Shown: in pieces, positions 1-8,634 of the stretch | How positions within the stretch are numbered: position 1 is the stretch's first letter | Layout: every line of letters begins with the position of its first letter | Assembly: GCA_037131955.1 (NCBI GenBank) | Contig: JBAXQC010000021.1 | Coordinates: 1-38,406 of the forward strand | Direction of reading: 5' to 3' | Origin: CAIMMJ01 sp037131955 | GTDB taxonomy: Bacteria > Bacteroidota > Bacteroidia > UBA4408 | DNA: 38,406 nucleotides | The notes under the pieces: model-generated | What the model saw: the letters and a program-made list of their open reading frames with translations, nothing else | Told to the model about the DNA's origin: nothing | Database searches by the model: none | Translations under genes and position numbers: made by a program

Positions 1-1070
1 ATTCCAAATTGCATTCCGTGAGTATGACCGCTAAACATCACGTCAATATCTTTGTACTCTTTGTTTATTTGTCCGTCCCAATGCGATGGGTCATGCGAAA
101 GCAAAAGTTTTATTGGTATGTTTTCGGTTCCTAAATGGGCCTCATCAATTTTTCCATACTTAGGAAAACGTAAATTCCCTCCCCAATTTTCAACACCTAA
201 AATCGCAATTTTTTCTCCTTCTTTTTCTAAAACATGATGTTCATTGTTTAATAATTTCCATCCATATTCGTGATGTGCCTTATGAATTTTTTCTAAATTT
301 TCTTGTTTAGTAGCAGCACTTTCCCATTGAACGTAATCGCCGTAATCGTGATTTCCTAAAGTTGAATAAACACCTAAAGGTGCTTTTATTTTTTTAAATG
401 TTTCAGAAAATCCTTCTAGCTCAGAAGCCTTATCATTTACTATATCGCCTGTAAAAAAAATAACATCAGGTTTTTGCTGGTGTATTATTTCAATAGCTTT
501 TTCTAGATGTTCTGTAGAAGTAAAACTTCCAGTATGAATGTCTGAAATTTGTACGATTTTTAATCCATTAAATGAAGCAGGAAGATTTGGCAAACTTAGT
601 TTAATATTTTTTACACGGTAATCAAAAGCACCCTTTAACATCCCAAATAGAAGAGATGTAAATGGTATTGCTGCAATACCTAATGCTAATTGCTGCAAAA
701 ATTTAATTCGCGAAATTTGGTTTCCTTGGTTAGTTCTTGTGGTTTGAAAAAAACTAAAAATCCAGCGGAACAATCTAATAATGTCATCGATTAAAATAAA
801 ACTTACTCCAACTAATTTTGATATTTCTACAACAATTATAAATGCAAAAACATATACTCTTAAAAATTTAGGTGCATTTAGTGGCCCAATAATTATGGCA
901 GTTACCATAACTATTGCCGAAAAAATGGTGAATCCCCAATAAATATTTTTTACTAAATTTTTGGTAGTTGAAGTATAAGATTGAGTAACCGTTGAAACAG
1001 CCTGGTAAAAATACCAATCTAACAGTAGAAAAAAACCCAGCAATATTGCGAAACGAACAGCCATAATCAT
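1..1070 (-). CDS. Membrane-anchored metallophosphoesterase (partial, C-terminus off window)
   Basis: A calcineurin-like metallophosphoesterase that runs off the left edge. I read it by reverse translation from an ATG at 1070 (a second ATG at 1064 is possible). The first ~145 residues are hydrophobic with about four membrane spans; then come the metal-binding motifs of the family: DIH at ~177, GDIVND at ~208, GNHD at ~239 and GHTHG close to the window edge. These ligate two metal ions in the active site. The layout resembles YaeI/YkuE-type enzymes, whose substrates include lipid-linked phosphates such as UDP-diacylglucosamine; the exact substrate cannot be told here. It follows the TPM-domain gene by 63 bp on the same strand and may share its transcript. 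Only the last few dozen residues should be missing. Confidence 0.88.
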   Translation of the reverse strand, partial: MIMAVRFAILLGFFLLLDWYFYQAVSTVTQSYTSTTKNLVKNIYWGFTIFSAIVMVTAIIIGPLNAPKFLRVYVFAFIIVVEISKLVGVSFILIDDIIRLFRWIFSFFQTTRTNQGNQISRIKFLQQLALGIAAIPFTSLLFGMLKGAFDYRVKNIKLSLPNLPASFNGLKIVQISDIHTGSFTSTEHLEKAIEIIHQQKPDVIFFTGDIVNDKASELEGFSETFKKIKAPLGVYSTLGNHDYGDYVQWESAATKQENLEKIHKAHHEYGWKLLNNEHHVLEKEGEKIAILGVENWGGNLRFPKYGKIDEAHLGTENIPIKLLLSHDPSHWDGQINKEYKDIDVMFSGHTHGMQFG

Positions 1071-1133
1071 AGATAAAATAAGTAAGGTAAGAGACGTAAA
1101 CAGTATCAAAATGTTTTAAGAGGAAAGATTTTT

Positions 1134-1565
1134 TTATTTACCAAAAGAAATTTCGTCGCTCAACTCATTTTTATCCGTTGTGGAATCGTAAGGAAAAAAA
1201 ACATGCAATTGCTCTCCAGCTAATTTTATGCCTTGTATTATTCCATTGGCAAATTCTTGTTTAATAAAATAACTTTTCATGAGTTCTTTGGTGTTTTCCC
1301 AAAAATTTTCTGGCACTTTTTCATTAATTCCTTTGTCACCAATTATCGCAAATTTTTTAGATTCAGTGGCTACATAAAACAAAACTCCATTTCGTAAATC
1401 TGTTTCATGCATTTTTAATTTTTCAAAAATTTTAATAGCCCTCTCTATGGCATCCCCTTTACATTGACTTTCTATGTGCAGTTTAATTTCACCTGATGTT
1501 TTAGTCTCAGCATTTTTTATGGATTCTAATATTTGCTTTTCCTCTTGCTCTGTAAGAAGTTTCAT
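1134..1565 (-). CDS. Stand-alone TPM (YgcG-like) domain protein
   Basis: A 143-residue protein that looks like a TPM_phosphatase (YgcG/DUF477) domain on its own: it starts with a helix rich in Glu/Lys, then the GEIKLHIES strand and the FYVATESKKFAIIGDKGI core that is typical of the fold. There is no signal peptide or membrane segment, so it is predicted to be cytosolic. Bacteroidota often carry such a short cytosolic TPM protein next to LemA and a signal-peptide-bearing TPM paralogue; neither is present in this window. Family members have been linked to phosphatase activity and, in plants, photosystem repair, but the role in bacteria is unclear. It lies upstream of the metallophosphoesterase and diverges from the GNAT gene. 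Confidence 0.72.
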   Translation of the reverse strand: MKLLTEQEEKQILESIKNAETKTSGEIKLHIESQCKGDAIERAIKIFEKLKMHETDLRNGVLFYVATESKKFAIIGDKGINEKVPENFWENTKELMKSYFIKQEFANGIIQGIKLAGEQLHVFFPYDSTTDKNELSDEISFGK

Positions 1566-1637
1566 TTTAATTATTTTCAGTAAAAATACTCAAATAATTG
1601 TTTAAATAAACTTATTTTGTTCATTCAAATTTTTGCC

Positions 1638-2141
1638 ATGATAGAACCAATTGTCGATTTTAAAAATGTAAAAAAACAAGATGCAAAATTAATTAGAGAA
1701 ATTGCTCTTGATGCCTGGATAGATACCTATAAGCCCATACTATCAAAAGAACAGCTAAATTATATGTTCGAAAAATGGTACAGCATTGTTGAACTAGAAA
1801 AATTAATTGATAGCAAGGAACAAATTTTTACCATAGCCTATTACAATAAAATTGCCATTGGATTTGCAGCTTATTCTATTGTGGAAACATCAAAATTTAA
1901 ACTCAATAAAATTTACGTATTGCCGGCTTATCAAGGCAAAAAGCTTGGTGCTAGTTTACTTATTGAAATTGAAACTGTTTGCAAACACACTGGAGCAAAA
2001 ATTCTTCAGTTAAATGTAAATAGATTTAACAAAGCAAAAGATTTTTACTTAGCCATGGGTTATAAAATAATTGCCGAAGACGATATTCCAATTGGTGATT
2101 ATTTTATGAATGATTACATTATGGAAAAAAATTTGGAATAG
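1638..2141 (+). CDS. GNAT-family N-acetyltransferase
   Basis: A GNAT acetyltransferase of 167 residues from the ATG at 1638; the frame is open to an upstream ATG at 1617, but that start would overlap the likely promoter region, and the sequence from MIEPIVDF onward fits the fold better. The acetyl-CoA binding stretch is visible as YVLPAYQGKKLGASLL (Q-x-x-K-x-G-x pattern), followed by the C-terminal strand-helix with RFNKAKDFYLAMGYK, which is characteristic of small-molecule or peptide acetyltransferases. Acceptor substrate cannot be predicted. It is the first gene of a plus-strand run with hpt 17 bp downstream. Confidence 0.85.
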   Translation: MIEPIVDFKNVKKQDAKLIREIALDAWIDTYKPILSKEQLNYMFEKWYSIVELEKLIDSKEQIFTIAYYNKIAIGFAAYSIVETSKFKLNKIYVLPAYQGKKLGASLLIEIETVCKHTGAKILQLNVNRFNKAKDFYLAMGYKIIAEDDIPIGDYFMNDYIMEKNLE

Positions 2142-2146
2142 ATTGT

Positions 2147-2154
2147 TAATTTTG
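2147..2154 (+). promoter_or_regulatory. Putative -7 element for hpt
   Basis: TAATTTTG matches the Bacteroidota -7 consensus TAnnTTTG. It lies in the short gap between the GNAT stop and the hpt start. No TTTG at the usual 19-bp spacing upstream, so it may be a weak promoter or chance. Confidence 0.35.
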
Positions 2155-2158
2155 TGCG

Positions 2159-2707
2159 ATGGAATTTCAAAGAGACACAGTAAAACTTCACGACAAGTAT
2201 TTTAAACCATTTATTTCTGATAAAGAAATACATAAAGCTGTAGTGGCAATTGCCGAAAAATTAAACAGTGATTTTGCATACAAAGCACCCATATTACTTG
2301 GGGTTTTAAATGGTTGTTTTATGTTTGCTTCAGATCTAGTAAAAGAACTGAGCATTTCATGCGAAGTATCATTTGTAAAGTTGGCCTCGTATCAAGGCAC
2401 ACAATCAACCGGAGAAATAAAAAGCTTGATTGGCTTAAATGAAAATTTAAAAGGAAGAGATGTTATTATCTTGGAAGATATTGTAGATACCGGTCATACA
2501 ATAGATATTTTAAGTGCCCAACTTCAAGCATTGGAAGTAAACTCTATAACCGTTGTTGCGTTTTTATTTAAACCCAATGCTTACAAGGGAAGAACCAAAA
2601 TTAATTATTCAGGAATTGAGGTAGGCAATGAGTTTTTAGTTGGTTATGGTTTAGATTACGATGGTTTGGGCAGAAATTTAAAAGATTTGTACATCATTGT
2701 AGATTAA
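2159..2707 (+). CDS. hpt: Hypoxanthine phosphoribosyltransferase
   Basis: Purine-salvage enzyme that joins hypoxanthine (and usually guanine) to PRPP to give IMP/GMP. The 182-residue length is normal for the bacterial family. The PRPP-binding loop is clear: EDIVDTGHT at residues 106-114, preceded by the hydrophobic strand VIIL. The N-terminal part contains the GVLNGCFMFASDL segment, in which the family's PPi-binding cis-peptide loop lies. Cytosolic. It starts at ATG 2159 and is followed after 5 bp by the MBL hydrolase, so the two genes are almost certainly co-transcribed. Confidence 0.95.
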   Translation: MEFQRDTVKLHDKYFKPFISDKEIHKAVVAIAEKLNSDFAYKAPILLGVLNGCFMFASDLVKELSISCEVSFVKLASYQGTQSTGEIKSLIGLNENLKGRDVIILEDIVDTGHTIDILSAQLQALEVNSITVVAFLFKPNAYKGRTKINYSGIEVGNEFLVGYGLDYDGLGRNLKDLYIIVD

Positions 2708-2712
2708 GTATA

Positions 2713-3483
2713 ATGAATGGACTTTCACTAACTTTATTAGGAACAGGCACATCACAAGGAGTGCCATTAATAGGTTGTAAATGCAAAGTATGTACCTCCA
2801 AAGATGTAAAAGACAATAGACTAAGAACTTCAGCCTTAATAACATTTAATAACTCCAACATAGTTATTGATACAGGGCCAGATTTTAGGCAACAAATGCT
2901 TAGGACTAACGTGTGTAGCATGGACGCAGTAATATTTACTCACGAACACAAAGATCACATTGCAGGATTAGATGACATTAGAGCATTTAACTATTTGCAA
3001 CAAAAAGATATGCCAATTTATTGCAATCCAAGTGTAGAGATGGCTATAAGGCGAGAATTTTCTTACGTATTTGCTGAAAAGAGATACCCAGGAATTCCAC
3101 AGCTAGAAATAATTTCTATTCACGAAAACATGAGGTTTACTATTGGTAGTTTAGAAATACTACCATTGCCGGTTATGCACATGAGCTTGCCTGTGTTAGG
3201 ATTTTTATTTGGAGATATATGCTACATTACCGATGCGAATTTTATTTCTGAAAAAGTAATTGATAGAATTAAAGGAGTTAAATATTTAGTGTTAAATGCA
3301 CTACGAAAAGAAAAACATCCATCCCATTTCACACTTGATGAAGCAATAGCAATGGTAGAAAGGATAAAACCAGAAACGGCTGTTTTTACTCATATCAGCC
3401 ATCAATTAGGTTTGCATCAAGAAATTCAAAACATGCTACCCACTAATGTTTTGCTTGGTTTTGATGGAATGGTTTTAAAATAA
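2713..3483 (+). CDS. MBL-fold hydrolase, PhnP/RNase Z-like
   Basis: A 256-residue metallo-beta-lactamase-fold enzyme. The active-site motif HEHKDH is at residues 77-82 (H-x-H-x-D-H), with later ligands around VMHMSLP and HISHQLG. The N-terminus has GTGTSQGVPLIGCKCKVC, in which C22, C24 and C27 form the extra Zn-binding Cys cluster known from PhnP, the phosphoribosyl cyclic phosphodiesterase. There is no phn (C-P lyase) operon here, so the substrate is more likely another cyclic phosphate or nucleotide; that is inference. Bacteroidota genomes commonly carry this protein as a generic MBL hydrolase. Translation is probably coupled to hpt. Confidence 0.85.
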   Translation: MNGLSLTLLGTGTSQGVPLIGCKCKVCTSKDVKDNRLRTSALITFNNSNIVIDTGPDFRQQMLRTNVCSMDAVIFTHEHKDHIAGLDDIRAFNYLQQKDMPIYCNPSVEMAIRREFSYVFAEKRYPGIPQLEIISIHENMRFTIGSLEILPLPVMHMSLPVLGFLFGDICYITDANFISEKVIDRIKGVKYLVLNALRKEKHPSHFTLDEAIAMVERIKPETAVFTHISHQLGLHQEIQNMLPTNVLLGFDGMVLK

Positions 3484-3508
3484 AAAAGCACGTTGGTTAT
3501 ACGTGCTT
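3478..3508 (-). terminator. Intrinsic terminator downstream of the bTHX gene
   Basis: Perfect 8-bp inverted repeat AAGCACGT (3486-3493) / ACGTGCTT (3501-3508) with a 7-nt loop. Read on the minus strand the stem is followed by a T-run, as expected for a rho-independent terminator of the small minus-strand gene ending at 3531. It may also help end the hpt-MBL transcript. Confidence 0.75.
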
Positions 3509-3530
3509 CCTGATAAAAGATAATTTTTAA

Positions 3531-3701
3531 TTAAGCTTTTGGCTTTGCAGCTTTTTTCTCTTTTTTTGGTTTTTCTGAAGCTACAGCTGTTCCAACTGCA
3601 ATGTTTGTTGCAACAATTGTTTGTTTTCTTGCCTGACGTTTTACGCCAAAAGAACCCATTATCAACTTGCCTTTTTTAGATTTTTTATCTCCTTTTCCCA
3701 T
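3531..3701 (-). CDS. 30S ribosomal protein bTHX-like (Thx), 56 aa
   Basis: A very short gene below the usual length cut-off. The protein begins MGKGDKKSKKGKLIMGSFGV, which matches the bTHX signature (in the well-known form MGKGDKKSRRGKI..GSYG). bTHX binds in the head of the 30S subunit and was first described in Thermus; Bacteroidota carry close relatives. After the ~25-residue conserved core the protein continues with a Thr/Val/Ala stretch and a Lys/Ala/Pro tail ending KKAAKPKA, longer than the minimal form. It has its own -7 element and terminator, so it appears to be a monocistronic unit. Confidence 0.85.
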   Translation of the reverse strand: MGKGDKKSKKGKLIMGSFGVKRQARKQTIVATNIAVGTAVASEKPKKEKKAAKPKA

Positions 3702-3732
3702 AATATTTATTAATTAATTGTGTATGTTTTTA

Positions 3733-3740
3733 CAAACATA
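3733..3740 (-). promoter_or_regulatory. Putative -7 element for the bTHX gene
   Basis: On the minus strand the sequence reads TATGTTTG (TAnnTTTG), 32 bp upstream of the bTHX start codon. This would give a leader of about 25 nt. No -33 TTTG at standard spacing. Confidence 0.45.
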
Positions 3741-3901
3741 AATAAAATTTAGAAGAATTAACGGACAAAATTGATTTTAAAATAGAACTCTTAAACCTAT
3801 GGTAATCACGTTAAAGAAAAACATTTTTATGGTGGTGCATTATAGGTAGTATAAAATTTGGTTTTTGGGAACAATAATTGCGAGCTCGATGTTATTTAAT
3901 T

Positions 3902-5437
3902 ATGACAATTTTACGATTAATTCTTGGCGATCAGCTAAATTATAACCATTCGTGGTTCAAAGATACCAATCAAACAAAAATTATTTATTTGATGATTGAA
4001 ATGCGGCAAGAAACAGACTATACTTTGCATCACATTCAAAAGATTACAGGGTTTTTTACTGCTATGAGAAGTTTCGCCGATTTTTTAAATAAATTGGGTT
4101 TACAGGTAATTTATTTAAAAATTAATGATCAAAATAATTTCCAAGACATAGAAAAAAACATACAAAATATTATTGAGAAAAACAATATTAAAGAATTTCA
4201 ATACCAGCTTCCTGATGAATATAGATTAGACATTGTATTAAAAAAAATTAGTGAACAATTGCTTATTCCCACCAAAGTTTTTGATACTGAACATTTTTTA
4301 TCTGAACGTCTAGAATTAAAAAAACTATTTGAAGGGAAAAAGCAAATTCTTATGGAGAGTTTCTACAGAAACATGAGAAAAAAACATTCCATTTTAATGG
4401 AAGAAGAACAGCCAGTTGGTGGGCAATGGAATTTTGATAAAGAAAATAGAAAACCCATTTCTAAGAAAATAGAAATTCCAACACCCGAAATTTTTTTTAA
4501 TAACGTTAATGATGTTTACGAAGATATTTTAAAATGTGGATGCAGCTATTTTGGTGAAATTGAACCTGAAAAATTTACCTGGCCAATCAACCGAAATCAA
4601 TCTTTAGAGTTATTGAATTATTTTATGCACAAAATGCTTGCAAATTTTGGAACATATCAAGATGCAATGGATACTAACCACTGGAATTTATTTCATTCTA
4701 GGCTTTCTTTTGCATTAAACTCAAAAATGCTTTCGCCTAAGGAGGTTGTAGATGCGGCAATTGAAGAATATTTAAAAAACACAGATAAAATTTCTATTTC
4801 TCAGATAGAAGGATTTGTAAGGCAAATTATTGGATGGAGAGAATACATGAGAGGAATTTATTGGTGGAAAATGCCAGAGTTCTCTTTCTTAAATTTTTTA
4901 AATCACAAAAATAAATTACCTGAATGGTTTTGGTCTGGAAACACAAAAATGAATTGCTTAAGCCACAGTATTAAACAAAGCTTGAAACATGCATACGCCC
5001 ACCATATACAGCGATTGATGGTAACCGGAAATTTTTTATTACTTGCCATGGTTAATCCCGATGAAATAGATGAATGGTATTTGGGAATATACATTGATGC
5101 CATTGAATGGGTAGAAATAACAAATACCAGAGGAATGAGCCAGTTTGCCGACGGTGGAATTGTGGGAACAAAACCTTATGTTTCATCTGCAAATTATATC
5201 AATAAAATGAGTAATTACTGCACGGGATGTTTTTATCAGTCCGATAAACGTCACGGAGAAAAAGCATGTCCATTTAATAGTTTGTATTGGAATTTTTTTG
5301 CAACTCATGAAGATAAGTTGGCAAAAAATCCAAGAATTGGAATGAGCTACATCACCTGGAATAAATTTTCTGATGAAGAAAAAAAGTTAACCATAACGCA
5401 AGCAAATAAATACTTAAATGAGATAAATAATTTATAA
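3902..5437 (+). CDS. Iron-sulfur bacterial cryptochrome/photolyase, (6-4) type
   Basis: A 511-residue flavoprotein of the FeS-BCP (PhrB/CryB) group, which repair (6-4) photoproducts in UV-damaged DNA using light. It starts with LRLILGDQLNY, the typical opening of this group. The four cysteines binding the [4Fe-4S] cluster are all present and well spaced: C352, C440, C443 and C456, a pattern equal to the C350/C438/C441/C454 set of Agrobacterium PhrB. The C-terminal FAD domain has the WREYMRGIYW and HAYAHHIQRLMVTGNF motifs, including the His-His-x-x-R region. I chose ATG at 3902 because the frame upstream only offers a TTG (3878) and translation upstream does not match the family. It stands alone between bTHX and murF. 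Confidence 0.93.
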   Translation: MTILRLILGDQLNYNHSWFKDTNQTKIIYLMIEMRQETDYTLHHIQKITGFFTAMRSFADFLNKLGLQVIYLKINDQNNFQDIEKNIQNIIEKNNIKEFQYQLPDEYRLDIVLKKISEQLLIPTKVFDTEHFLSERLELKKLFEGKKQILMESFYRNMRKKHSILMEEEQPVGGQWNFDKENRKPISKKIEIPTPEIFFNNVNDVYEDILKCGCSYFGEIEPEKFTWPINRNQSLELLNYFMHKMLANFGTYQDAMDTNHWNLFHSRLSFALNSKMLSPKEVVDAAIEEYLKNTDKISISQIEGFVRQIIGWREYMRGIYWWKMPEFSFLNFLNHKNKLPEWFWSGNTKMNCLSHSIKQSLKHAYAHHIQRLMVTGNFLLLAMVNPDEIDEWYLGIYIDAIEWVEITNTRGMSQFADGGIVGTKPYVSSANYINKMSNYCTGCFYQSDKRHGEKACPFNSLYWNFFATHEDKLAKNPRIGMSYITWNKFSDEEKKLTITQANKYLNEINNL

Positions 5438-5498
5438 ACTTTGCTGAGCAAAATTTTGACTTTACACTCACAAAGAATTTTTTGTTTTCTTTGTAATC

Positions 5499-6809
5499 AT
5501 GAAAATCGAAGAAATACATTCCCTGTTTTTAAAACATCCTTTGGTAAGCACCGATACCCGAAAAATAATTCCCGATTCTATTTTTTTTGCACTTAAAGGT
5601 GCTAATTTCAATGGAAATACCTTTGCAGCAGAGGCAATAGAAAAAGGTGCTGCCTATTCAATAGTAGATGAAACGCAATCAACAAAAAATGAAAAAATTA
5701 TTTTAGTTGAAGATGTATTAAAATGCCTTCAGGATTTAGCCACTTTTCATCGAAAGTATTTAAATATTCCAGTAATTGGAATCACAGGTTCTAATGGTAA
5801 AACAACCACAAAAGAAATACTTCAAAGAGTACTCTCAAAAAAGTTTAATGTATTTGCAACAATAGGAAATTTAAACAATCACATAGGCGTTCCCCTTACC
5901 TTGCTTGCTTTAAACAAAAGCCACGAAATTGCAATTGTAGAAATGGGTGCAAACCACCAAGGAGAAATTGCATTACTTAGCAGTATCTGTTTGCCCAATT
6001 ATGCACTCATTACAAATATTGGCAAAGCTCACCTCGAAGGATTTGGAGGTATTGATGGAGTTATAAAAGGCAAAACAGAATTGTATAAATTCATAAGAAA
6101 AAACAACGGACTACTTTTTGTGAATGGCGACGATGAATTGTTGATGAGAGTTTCGGGCGACATAGATAAAATAACTTATGGACAAAAGGAATCTAATTTT
6201 TTAGTAGGTAAATTAATTTCCTCGCAAAACGGATTATCCTTTTCCTACTCCACTGCTAAGGCCACTGTAAAAGTTGAGAACAATGTTGACATAAACTCAG
6301 TTTTAAATGGAATGTATAATTTCCAAAATATTTTGGCTGCCATTTGTATTGGCACTTATTTTAATATAGATTCAAAAAAAACAAAAGAGGCAATTGAAGA
6401 ATATATACCTCAGAACAACAGATCTCAAATTGAGGTGAGGCATGGAATAACTTTTTACATGGATGCCTACAATGCAAATCCTAGTAGTATGGAGGTTTCT
6501 ATCAATAATTTTGATGAGCAAACAAAAGGGAAAATAAGAATTGCAATAATTGGAGGAATGAATGAACTGGGAGATACTAGCGTAGAAGAACACCAAAAAT
6601 TAATTCAACAATTAGAAGAAAAAAAATTCAATAAAGTATTTTTAATTGGAAGCCACTTTGCTAAATTAAACGTTGCAGAATCCTTTCAAAAAATAGATAA
6701 AATTGAAGACATTAGCTATCATGAATTAACTGATTCTTTTTCAGGTTCATTTATACTGGTTAAAGGTTCTAGAACAAATAAATTAGAAAATGTTTTAAAT
6801 ATTTTTTAA
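5499..6809 (+). CDS. murF: UDP-N-acetylmuramoyl-tripeptide--D-Ala-D-Ala ligase
   Basis: Cytosolic Mur ligase that adds the D-Ala-D-Ala dipeptide to UDP-MurNAc-tripeptide with ATP, the last soluble step of the peptidoglycan precursor. The ATP P-loop GSNGKTT is at residues 97-103 and is followed by the VEMGANHQGEI motif with the catalytic Glu, and by YNANPSSM (the Mur-ligase N-A-N-P-x-S motif). The N-terminal domain has DTRKIIPDSIFFALKG, typical of MurE/MurF substrate-binding domains. At 436 residues it is normal length. It is unlinked here to the rest of the dcw cluster. A small outer-membrane gene follows 30 bp later. Confidence 0.95.
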   Translation: MKIEEIHSLFLKHPLVSTDTRKIIPDSIFFALKGANFNGNTFAAEAIEKGAAYSIVDETQSTKNEKIILVEDVLKCLQDLATFHRKYLNIPVIGITGSNGKTTTKEILQRVLSKKFNVFATIGNLNNHIGVPLTLLALNKSHEIAIVEMGANHQGEIALLSSICLPNYALITNIGKAHLEGFGGIDGVIKGKTELYKFIRKNNGLLFVNGDDELLMRVSGDIDKITYGQKESNFLVGKLISSQNGLSFSYSTAKATVKVENNVDINSVLNGMYNFQNILAAICIGTYFNIDSKKTKEAIEEYIPQNNRSQIEVRHGITFYMDAYNANPSSMEVSINNFDEQTKGKIRIAIIGGMNELGDTSVEEHQKLIQQLEEKKFNKVFLIGSHFAKLNVAESFQKIDKIEDISYHELTDSFSGSFILVKGSRTNKLENVLNIF

Positions 6810-6839
6810 AATTACAATCTGTTATCTACAACTAATCTT

Positions 6840-7412
6840 ATGAAAAAAATAATTCCCATTTTATTATTTTTTATTTCACTGAATGTTTATTCCAGAAATT
6901 ACAACAGGTTTGTTACATTCACCTTTCAAACTGGAGTAAACAAAAGTAGATTTATCAACTACGATGGTTCTACCGGAAGAATAGGAAGCATCAACAATGT
7001 AAACCTAAGAATTGGAAGAACACACTTTATACAAGTGGTAGGCGAACTAAGCATATATCTAAGCAAAGCTCCGCAACTAATTAACAATACCCCAGTAAGT
7101 AATTCTTTTAATTTTGGTTATTTTACATTTCCTTTTCTCTATGGATACAGACTAGGTTTTAACGACTCTAAATCCTATGCTGCACGATTTTATTTTGGCC
7201 CGGAAACTGGATTATTGCTGTGGGTAAAAGACAAACAAAATATCCTAAACAAGGATAACGTTAGAAAATTACTGTTTAATGCAATTGCCGGAGTGGGCTT
7301 AGATTTTAAAAGATTAACGGTTGATTTTTCATTCCATCAGGCAATGACCAACGCTTATCAACTAAAAACTAAATGGCAAGTTATTAGTTTATCAACCGGT
7401 TGGAAATTTTAA
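6840..7412 (+). CDS. Small outer-membrane beta-barrel-like protein
   Basis: A 190-residue protein with a Sec signal peptide (hydrophobic core in residues 4-16, probable cleavage after ...NVYS). The mature part is a series of short amphipathic strands with aromatic ends (FVTFTFQTGV, FIQVVGELSIYL, YAARFYFGPETGLLL, VISLSTGWKF) and ends in Phe, as outer-membrane barrels do. About eight strands are likely, so it would be a small PorT/OmpW-sized barrel. No specific family recognised. It follows murF by 30 bp and could be read from the same message. Its TAA stop overlaps the stop of the convergent serine hydrolase gene. Confidence 0.65.
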   Translation: MKKIIPILLFFISLNVYSRNYNRFVTFTFQTGVNKSRFINYDGSTGRIGSINNVNLRIGRTHFIQVVGELSIYLSKAPQLINNTPVSNSFNFGYFTFPFLYGYRLGFNDSKSYAARFYFGPETGLLLWVKDKQNILNKDNVRKLLFNAIAGVGLDFKRLTVDFSFHQAMTNAYQLKTKWQVISLSTGWKF

Positions 7413-8569
7413 TAAAGATTCAAAGCCTCCTCAAGGTAAACATAAACATCTGCTGGATGATCATTTATTTTTTCTTTGGAGCGTTTATGACCTAAGCGAA
7501 CTGCTACCATTTTTTTTGATGGAATACAAAAAATATATTGACCTAAAATTCCTCTTGCATAAAAAATCTCTTCTCCCTTGTATTCAATCAGCCACCAGTG
7601 GTAACCGTATTTAGTATTGGGTAAATTGTCTGCCATAATTTTTGCAGGTGTAATTGTTTCCTTTATATAACTGGTATCTATTATTTGCAAGCCATTGTAA
7701 TTTCCATTGTGTAGCATCAATTGACCTAATCTTGAAAAATCTTTTGCGTTGCTATTAAAACAACAAAAAGCTCTTGCTTCTCCTCCCTTTTTATCTAAAC
7801 ACCACATGGCATTTTTTTGAGCACCAATATTTTTCCAAATTTTATTGGATGCATAATTGTATAATTTTTCTCCAGTAGCTTTCTCTAAAATAAAACAAAG
7901 TAATTGTGTATTTCCACTTTGGTAATCAAAGTTTTTACCTGGTTGGCCCTCTAGTTTATATCTGTAAATAAGTTCTTTTAAATGATCGCTATACAAAGCC
8001 TCTGCCGCAAAGCCAAATGGATTGATATAGCTTTCGTTAAAATTAATACCCGAACTCATCATAAGCAGATGTTTTATAGTAATTTTTCCATGGCTCTCAG
8101 GATTAAAATCGGGCAAATAATTAGAAATAGGTTCATCTACACTTTTTATTTTTCCTTCTTTTATAGCACATCCCACCAGCAATCCCACAATAGATTTTGC
8201 CATAGAAAAGCTGTTAGAAATAGAATCTGCTGGTATACCTTCAAAATATTCTTCATATAAAACAGAATCATTTTTTAAAACTACAAATGCAGTTGTTTCT
8301 GTTTCTTTTGAAAGAGTGTAAAATTTATCGCTTGGCTTTTTCTTATTATAATTTTGCGAGTTTGGGACAGGAATGTAAGCACCCTTTTCTACTACCCCTA
8401 AATTATCTTTGGTAAATTCATTAATGTCTGGGCCCATTTTACCTTTAAAAATTGTGTATTGAAAAACTTTATACACATAAAACTTGCCTGAAATTAAAAT
8501 GTAAATATTTAGCAGAGCAACAAGTAAAATTAATGTTCCAAAAAAGTATTTAACTATTTTCTTAAGCAT
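7409..8569 (-). CDS. Serine hydrolase, class C beta-lactamase/PBP4*-like
   Basis: A 386-residue protein with an N-terminal membrane anchor or signal sequence (residues 5-27) and a beta-lactamase-related serine hydrolase domain. The nucleophile motif S-M-A-K is at 122-125, the second motif Y-x-S-G-N is at 216-220, and the third-motif equivalent lies in RLGHKRS near the C-terminus. Such proteins act in the periplasm as esterases, D-amino-acid amidases or peptidases; few are true beta-lactamases. The family is expanded in Bacteroidota. It lies 65 bp downstream of the glycosyltransferase on the same strand and is convergent with the outer-membrane gene. Confidence 0.85.
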   Translation of the reverse strand: MLKKIVKYFFGTLILLVALLNIYILISGKFYVYKVFQYTIFKGKMGPDINEFTKDNLGVVEKGAYIPVPNSQNYNKKKPSDKFYTLSKETETTAFVVLKNDSVLYEEYFEGIPADSISNSFSMAKSIVGLLVGCAIKEGKIKSVDEPISNYLPDFNPESHGKITIKHLLMMSSGINFNESYINPFGFAAEALYSDHLKELIYRYKLEGQPGKNFDYQSGNTQLLCFILEKATGEKLYNYASNKIWKNIGAQKNAMWCLDKKGGEARAFCCFNSNAKDFSRLGQLMLHNGNYNGLQIIDTSYIKETITPAKIMADNLPNTKYGYHWWLIEYKGEEIFYARGILGQYIFCIPSKKMVAVRLGHKRSKEKINDHPADVYVYLEEALNLY

Positions 8570-8634
8570 AACAGATTTGTTTTAAAAGTAAATTTAAAAA
8601 TAAAAACAAAGCAACTATTAAGATAAATAGTAGT

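Noticed and set aside
3878..3901. TTG start giving a photolyase eight residues longer
   Set aside because: The extra residues do not resemble the family opening and an ATG is available at 3902 where similarity begins.
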